64,000 nt of DNA from Gnetum montanum (Eukaryota > Streptophyta > Gnetopsida > Gnetales > Gnetaceae), in the NCBI GenBank assembly GCA_015680685.1, contig MNCI01012668.1:1-64000 (forward strand). The letters are read 5' to 3'. Below the pieces are notes generated by a model. The model saw only the letters and a program-made list of their open reading frames with translations. It did no database searches and had not been told where the DNA came from. Positions 57,898 to 64,000 of the stretch are shown here, one piece after another. A program made the translations under genes and the position numbers. How positions within the stretch are numbered: the first letter of the stretch is position 1; each line of letters starts with the position of its first letter.

Positions 57898-59990
57898 ACA
57901 TCAAAATGAACAAATATGATGGTGTGATATAGAAGGAAACATTGTAATGCCTCCCTATCGATCTGTGATCGTGATGCTCCTTTAAACTATTAACAAGTTA
58001 GGCATTCAAGATCTTCAAGAGGATTATGTTGTGTAGGAGAGATCGACACCAGGAGAAGCAACATGAGTTTGTGAAGGGGAAACAATTCACCAATCCCTTA
58101 TTTCTACTTAACCAAGATGAAAATGAGGATCCTCCCTTTGGGGGCTCTCAACATGAAAATTCTTCACCCCTTATTACTAGTGATGAGGGTGTGGCCTTAA
58201 ATCTACAGTCCACTATCAACAATCCAAGTTCAAGTAAAGATGGCAGTCAAGGTGGGAGCTAAGACAAGCATCAAGATGATAAGAAACTTGACAAATGTGG
58301 ATGCAACAACCAAAGGGGAGTTGATAGATACCATGATGGTGGCAATCCTTCTCCCTATTCACCCTTTTCATTTGCATCTTTTTCTTCTTCATTTTTTGGT
58401 TCTAACAAATGTCGTAGAAAGAACAGTTATGATGGAGGTAAACAGTAGGACAATAATAATGATCGTCAAGCCCATAATGAACAAAGGGGTAACAGAGGAC
58501 ATCATCAATGACAATGAAATAATGATGATGATGAGCCTTTACTAGCAACCTAAAATATGTTAAATATTTTAGAGGCTATGAAAACTCCAACCAAGCATGT
58601 GACAGATAGTCGGATCAATCTCCTAGATATGAACAATATTCTCATATTTCAGGGGGATAAAACTCTGATCCACAAACACATCTCTAAGGTTTCCACAATG
58701 ATTGTGCCTTACAGAATATTGAAAATGATTAGTAGAAATTAAAGCTATTTCCTAAGACACTCATCAAGGAAGCAAAAAGCTAGTATATGTACTTGGAACT
58801 AGAATGTATCCATAGGTGGAGTACAATGCTAGAGCTATTTAATGATAAGTATCAAACGTATTCTAGAGTGTCTAATCTGAGAAGGCAAATCCAAGGATGG
58901 AAACACCGTGAACCCTTAGATGCCACCATGGGTAGATACTATTCTCTTATACACTAATGCCTTAGCCACAGTTATTCTCAAAGGGAACAACTTTACCATA
59001 TCATTGATGAACTTAGATTGGAAACAAGGAGAACTCTTAGGGTTTATGCCAAAGGGAGACTATCAGAACTCCAAGCCCATCAAATGCAAAGGCTAATAGA
59101 GTTTGAGAAAATGAAAAAGTGTAGAGGAATACAATAGGGATCCTTCCATCAAAAAGAGGTAACTCCGATTTTGAGACAGTGAGGAAGAATCACCTCTTGA
59201 TGAGGTGATCAATAGAAAGACCTTGCCAATCCAAAAATCTATATCTGAAATTTTGGCCAAGTTGAATAAAATGTGGGATTCATTGGATGAAAAATTCCAA
59301 ACTAATCTAAAAATCACCAAAGAATCAAGAGAGCAAAGTAGTAATCATAACCACAAGAGGCGGAAAGAAGCTAAACATGCCTACCAAAGGGGTAAGGGCA
59401 AAGTTGCTACAATAGATGAAGTTGTAGAAACTAAATCAAATGATGATGGTGAGTGTGACATCTACCAATATGACATCCCAAGGGATGTTATCCCATCATG
59501 TCACACTTACAAAAGTCTAGGGTGTATGCTTTAAATCCATAGCTAGTAAAAAGGTAAGCACCCAAAAGGTTGCCTTATCCTCAAGGCAATCCCAAGCAAT
59601 TCCATCAATAACAACAATAGTATCCAACTAGACTGCCACTACAACCATACGAGTAATACCAATACTAGCACCAACTGTAGTCTTGGGGGATGCCACCACC
59701 AAGGTAACAATAACCTTATAGACAACCAGATCTGTGTGGGTATTATGTTCAATAACCACTATCTCCACATGATTCTTCTAGTCACACTTCTTCCTTCTAG
59801 CATCACTACTACCCTCTTAAGTACTACAAATCTAATTCTCCACATTCCAAGAGGGATGCCACATTCCATCTTTATCCTCCTCCCATTCTTACATCTGTTC
59901 CTCCACCCTCAACCCAACTACTTCCTGCTCCATCTATGCAGGGTGAACCTCTAGCCTAATCACAACAACATAATGCTAACAAGGCTACCA
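57898..59990 (+). pseudogene. Element C gag, 3' piece
   Basis: Resumes the gag interrupted at 41408. HQNEQI.WCDIEGNIVMPPY matches HQDEQLCWRYLQGNIVLPPD of A. Then DDDEPLLAT near 58530, LDMNNILIFQGDKTLIHKH, the capsid block STMLELFNDKYQTYSRVSNL near 58820-58875, YYSLIH.CLSHSYSQREQLY, LETRRTLRVYAKGRLSELQ, and a damaged knuckle CDIYQYDIPRD near 59455 where relatives have CEICQYDHPKGCC. The C-terminal Pro/Tyr/Gln-rich region runs to about 59990. Many stops and frameshifts. Confidence 0.7.
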
Positions 59991-60039
59991 ATCTAGAATC
60001 GGTTCATCAATAGAGGGGTTTGAAACCTCATGCTCGTAA

Positions 60040-61310
60040 AAGAATTTTTTTCCAACCCAATAGTCCTACTAAGCTAGTTATACATAATGGTCCTGAACAG
60101 AAAGAAAAATTTTTAGAAGTGATCAAAAAACTGGCCAACAACCTTTGCTTGGTCATATCCTAACTCACTAGAATTGATCCATGGATATGCCAACATCACA
60201 TTTACATTGATCCATCCATGAAGCCAAGGAGGCAACCACAATGGTAGTTGAATCCAAAATTAAAGAAAATTTTCAAACAGAAGATTGAGAAACTCCTTAA
60301 GGTAGCTTTCATCTACCCCATTGTTGATAGTGAGTGGGTTAGCCACTCATGATAGAGCCAAAGAGAGGTGGCAAATGGCAAGTTTGCATCAACTTCAAGC
60401 GATTGAACATGGCAACATTCAAGGATCATTTTTTGTTATCATTTGCTGATTAGGTATTAGATACCATTTATAGGCATTGCTACTACATTTTTCTAAATGG
60501 TTATAGTGGCTATAACTAGATCCATATTGCACCAAAAGATTAGGCCAAAACAACATTCACAAGTCCCTATGGAATGTTTGCATATTGCAAGATGCCACTT
60601 GGTCTATGTAATGCCCCTATATTATTTCAATTCCTGGAACTTAGTATTTTCCAACAGCATATTGGTAGTGAGATAGAAGTCTTTATGGATGACTTCTCTA
60701 CCTATGGGGCTACATTTGAGCAAGCCTTGGATCACCTTGAGCAAGTACTAAAAAGATTTTTTGAAATAAACCTTAGGATCAATTAGCAGAAAAGCCATTT
60801 AATGGTTTAGAAGGACATAGTATTGGGGCATAGAATTACTCGGGTAGAAATTAAGGTAGACCCTAAAAAGATAAGGATCATCCAAGGAATCACTCGCCAA
60901 CCCAAAATTGTCAAAGATGTTTAGTCATTCCTTGGACACACTAATTACTACCAGTAGTTAATAGATAATTTCTCTAAGATGGCAAAGCCATTAGTCAAGC
61001 TTACAAATAAAGATGCTCCATTCATCTAGACCAAGTAGTGTGAACATGCATTCTAACAACTAAAAGAAAAACTCATAGAAACTCTAATTATACAAGCACA
61101 AAACTAGTCTAGACCATTCCATATAATGATATATGCATCTAATTATTCCTTGGGAGCTGTGCTTATATATTTGGATGATAAGAAACATTCATACTACATC
61201 CACTACACAAGTAGAAGCATTGTGGATGCACAACTGACTTACATCACCACAAACAAAGAACTAATAACAATGGTGTATGCTTTGGAAATGTTTAACCACT
61301 ATGTGCTTTA
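60040..61310 (+). pseudogene. Element C reverse transcriptase and start of RNase H; protease deleted
   Basis: Directly after gag the sequence enters the RT lead (LTRIDPWICQHHIYIDPSMK near 60170-60220). The 1.3 kb that holds protease in element D is missing. RT continues with FIYPIVDSEWV, ASTTFTSPYGMF-like strand, AYCKMPLGLCNAPILFQF, the catalytic EVFMDDFSTYGATFEQALDH (60680-60740), VLGHRITR and SFLGHTNYYQ. RNase H starts (MIYASNYSLGAVLIYLDD, ALEMFNHYVL) and is cut at about 61310. Stops are frequent, many at Gln or Trp positions. Confidence 0.7.
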
Positions 61311-62165
61311 GATCCCTTTGACATATGGGGCATTGACTTCATGGGTTCCATCACATCCATGTTCAACAGGAAGGCATATATAATTGTCACCATTGACTAT
61401 TGTACCACATGGGCAAAAACAACTGTCACCAACTATACATCATCCACTGCTTCTTGATTTGTACAACAAAATGTTGTAAATAGGTTTGAGGTGCCACATA
61501 AAATGATTTCTAACAATGGAACTCATTTTACAAGTGCCACTTTTCAAAAACTCATGTAATGCTTATGGGTTGAACATAAATTAAAAACACACTATCACCT
61601 CCAAGCCAACAGTCAAGTAAAGGTAACTAATATAAAAATTACAAAGATTCTAATAAGAACTATTAGAAAATATAGGATAGACTAGAGCACAAAACTCAAG
61701 AATGCCCTTTGGACCTACTGCTCAACATGGAAACTCCCTATTGGCTACTCTCCCTATGAGCTAGTGTATAGAAAACTTTGAATGCTTCCAATTCAATCTA
61801 AGCTCCATACACTTTCAACAACCTATGACTTTGACCTTGACCTAGGCCTAACACAAAGAGAAAGACTAATCAACCTAAATGTGCTAAATGAAAATCGATT
61901 AGTAGCCCTATCCTTGAATGAAGTGCACAAGGCATTCAACAAGCAATTACATGACCTTAGAATATTGAAAGTAAAATTTCAACCAAGCGACAAGGTTCTT
62001 TACTAGAACCCCACACACGTACCTCACAAAACTAAATTTCAAACATTGTGGAAGGGGCCTTATATAATTGATGAAACCTTTTCTTTGGGATCATAATCAT
62101 ATACAAACCTAAAAGCCCAAATAAAAAGTAGTTAGTTAACATCCAATAGATTAAGCCTTTCCATG
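61310..62165 (+). pseudogene. Element C integrase core and C-terminus, catalytically broken
   Basis: Joins directly to truncated RNase H, so the zinc finger is absent. Core begins FDIWGIDFMGSITSMFNRKA (first Asp kept). The second catalytic Asp is Asn (MISNNGTHFTSATF near 61505-61540) and the Glu is Lys (QVKVTN near 61610-61630). The C-terminal domain is well kept (EVHKAFNKQLHDLRILKVKF near 61918-61980, KTKFQTLWKGPYIIDETF near 62030-62080). Compare element D, which keeps D, D and E. Confidence 0.75.
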
Positions 62166-62258
62166 AGCCTAAGCAAGCTTGTGCAGTAAATACCTCAAGG
62201 ATGAACAATCATGCTCAATTTTTCAAATCTCCTCCTCCCAACTTAGTCATCAGAGAAA

Positions 62259-64000
62259 TGGCCATCCATGCTAACCATACATATGGCTCCTCATTTTTTC
62301 ACTTTTTGTTTTTTACATTTTTGTTTTACACTTTGTTGATTTTTACCTCTTTTTGGTTTTCCATTCTATTGATTTTCTCAATTTTATGTTTTACAACATC
62401 ATTAGTATGTTTTTATCCTTCTTGAATATTTTATACTTTCTTATACATTTTACTTTATTTTTTGTATGACTTTTCATTATTTTTTCTAATCAAGATGCTT
62501 TACTACCATAGGACATAGTGCCAAAGTTGCTATTTACTAATGGTGGTTAATGCCTCATGTTTTGTTTGCTAATGTCTAGTTTCTATTTCTGAATTTTTGT
62601 ATCGATGTCTAAGTCATGCTTTATTTGTCATGAAATAGGCAATGGGTCCACAACATCCACCCATCCTCCTTGTTTTGAAAGTTTAAGATCCCTTTCTATA
62701 AATCAACTTTTAATAAATTTGTGACCTTGGTAGTTTCCAAAACTAGGAAGGATTCAAAGGTTTGCATAAGGTGTGGCTTCAAGGGGACTCAATACTCTTT
62801 GTACTCTTATACTTACTTGGGTTCTTGAGTGTTTTCATAGCCTTCTTACCATTCCATATCGACCAATAATAGGAAGTCAAATAAAGTCTTTTCATGGTGT
62901 GGTTTCCATCCAAAAAACAAACATGATGAGAATTCAAAACACACCCCTTAGATAAATAAACGGGCAACAAGCACTAGTTATGGAACTAGACAAAAATGTT
63001 ACCCATGCCTAAAGGTCTCCTCTAACTAAGGCCCTCTCTCACTTACTACTTCTCTTTTCTTCTCTTTATGAAATGGTGGTTGTTTTATGGGAGCACTCTT
63101 ATATCTCAAAGGGGTGGATCGATCTTGGAGTGGTGATGCAAAGTCATTGAAAGAGGTTGGTTTTGGTCTAGACTAAGGATGGATCTCCGTAGGTTATTTT
63201 AAATACAAACTTCACAAGGGAATTCTTATGAGCTCAATTCAAAATTCCATTCCACCTCCTCCATCATCCATCTCTATTTTCTATAACTCACCTCACTGCC
63301 AAAGTTCATGTTCTTGATTCAGTGTCTTGGTCTAATGTACTTGAATTCTTAGGTAGAATCTTTCAGGTTTTGGTCACTAACTTCCATCAACCATTAATCA
63401 ACTATAGAGCCCACAGAACCCTTAGGTTAAGGTTATGCAAGGGAAAACAAGGCATGTGCTTGCTATAGTGAGGATTCACTTGCATCTCTCTTGGTTGGGT
63501 TCATTAAGCACCTTATCCTTAGGTATTCTTGTAATCATAATCTTTCATACATCTATCTTCTACATCAAAACATGTGTTTCTTTACATATTTTAATTAATA
63601 AACACATTCTCCATCAAATTTTTGAATTTTTAAGACTTTAAAGGCCATCTTCAATGATTTCACCATATTCCTAGCTTTTCTAAGACTTCATGGACCCCAA
63701 ATTCATTGAAAAATTCCTTATATTTTTTAAGATATTCAAAATTTAGAATTTTCCCCGTAGGCTCCGTATATGGGGCTTTGTCAATGGAGAAGATGCATAT
63801 ATGAGGCCCCATATATGTGGCCCCATCTACATAGTGGAAAAATACTATATATATGCATGACCCCACTTTGAAATTTTCACATTTTCTCACAAATGCTAAG
63901 GAAGTTTTTCAAATTTTCAAAGCCCAAAACCTTCCAGAGCCCATAACTTCCTAACCATTTATTCAAATAACTCTATTCTTTGACCCTATAGCAATCAGAG
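62259..64000 (+). repeat. Probable 3' LTR of element C (runs off the window)
   Basis: TGGCCATCCATGCTAACCATAC at 62259 aligns with the LTR start of D (TGACCACCAATGCTAATCATTC), and the preceding CTCCTCCCAACTTAGTCATC aligns with the D sequence before its polypurine tract. The following 200 bp are T-rich like the D U3 start. Beyond about 62500 similarity is lost. The 62201-62425 frame is hydrophobic only because it is T-rich. The right end is outside the window. Confidence 0.45.
63770..63855 (+). promoter_or_regulatory. CATATATG/GGCCCCAT word cluster before a TATA-like stretch
   Basis: GTATATGGGGC, GCATATATGAGGCCCC and CATATATGTGGCCCCAT follow each other within about 70 bp, then ACTATATATATGC at about 63844. 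It resembles the other LTR palindrome arrays, but no LTR boundary confirms it. Confidence 0.35.

Larger units (their letters stand above)
39956..64000 (+). mobile_element. Element C: Athila-like retrotransposon interrupted by element B
   Basis: Plus-strand element with 5' LTR (to 41152), primer site (41154), gag broken at 41408 and resuming at 57898, reverse transcriptase, integrase and a probable 3' LTR from 62259 to beyond the window. Gag and pol match element D. Protease and much of RNase H plus the integrase zinc finger are deleted. The left limit is an estimate. Confidence 0.65.

Noticed and set aside
62201-62425. Hydrophobic 74-codon frame after the C integrase, read as an envelope-like protein.
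   Set aside because: The DNA is T-rich, so the Phe/Leu content follows from composition. The site aligns with the polypurine tract and LTR start of element D, where no envelope-like gene exists.

Overview
This window looks like intergenic heterochromatin from a large, repeat-rich seed-plant nuclear genome. A gymnosperm is plausible, but the sequence does not prove it. It is AT-rich, and almost everything recognisable is decayed LTR retrotransposon. Most broken codons look like CAG/CAA to TAG/TAA or TGG to TAG/TGA, as expected from long cytosine methylation. I see no intact host gene, tRNA, rRNA or CRISPR array. Coordinates of degenerate coding regions are approximate, because stops and frameshifts were read through by eye.

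Layout. 1-3,540: an Athila-like LTR end, then two remnants of a chromodomain-type Ty3/gypsy pol. About 5,085-8,380 (element A, +): Athila-like LTR, tRNA-Asp-type primer site and gag, cut off before pol. 8,487-11,250 (-): Ty1/copia gag with a probable LTR. 11,250-17,076: mostly unreadable, with one gypsy protease scrap. 17,082-22,622 (element E, -): a complete LTR element with a perfect AGGAT target duplication, no recognisable gag or pol, and an intronless CCR4/nocturnin-type deadenylase pseudogene as cargo. 25,595-34,818 (element D, -): a nearly full-length Athila-like element whose 5' LTR is truncated. 34,819-39,420: unassigned AT-rich DNA. About 39,956 to beyond 64,000 (element C, +): another Athila-like element, split inside gag by the 16.5-kb Tat/Ogre-like element B (41,409-57,892, +), which has 1.7-kb LTRs and target duplications.

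Three things stand out. (1) Element E appears to be a retrotransposon that took up a cellular deadenylase gene through its mRNA. (2) Element B carries, between its gag/protease part and its reverse transcriptase, a decayed antisense gene with at least two phase-consistent GT-AG introns. (3) At least four LTR families here have their own array of short palindromes or hairpins upstream of the TATA box: CGATATCG in A and D, CTTGTCGACAAG and CCCCATCGATGGGG in C, GACTATGCT...AGCATAGTC hairpins plus a G-box palindrome in B, and AGATGTCT-type words in two LTR-like segments. The words differ between families but the architecture is the same, which makes this the best candidate here for an undescribed regulatory feature.

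How the parts relate: A, C and D share R-U5, primer site and gag, but their U3 regions differ. B entered C after C was already in place. D and B keep the residues of the integrase catalytic triad despite stops, whereas C has lost two of the three.
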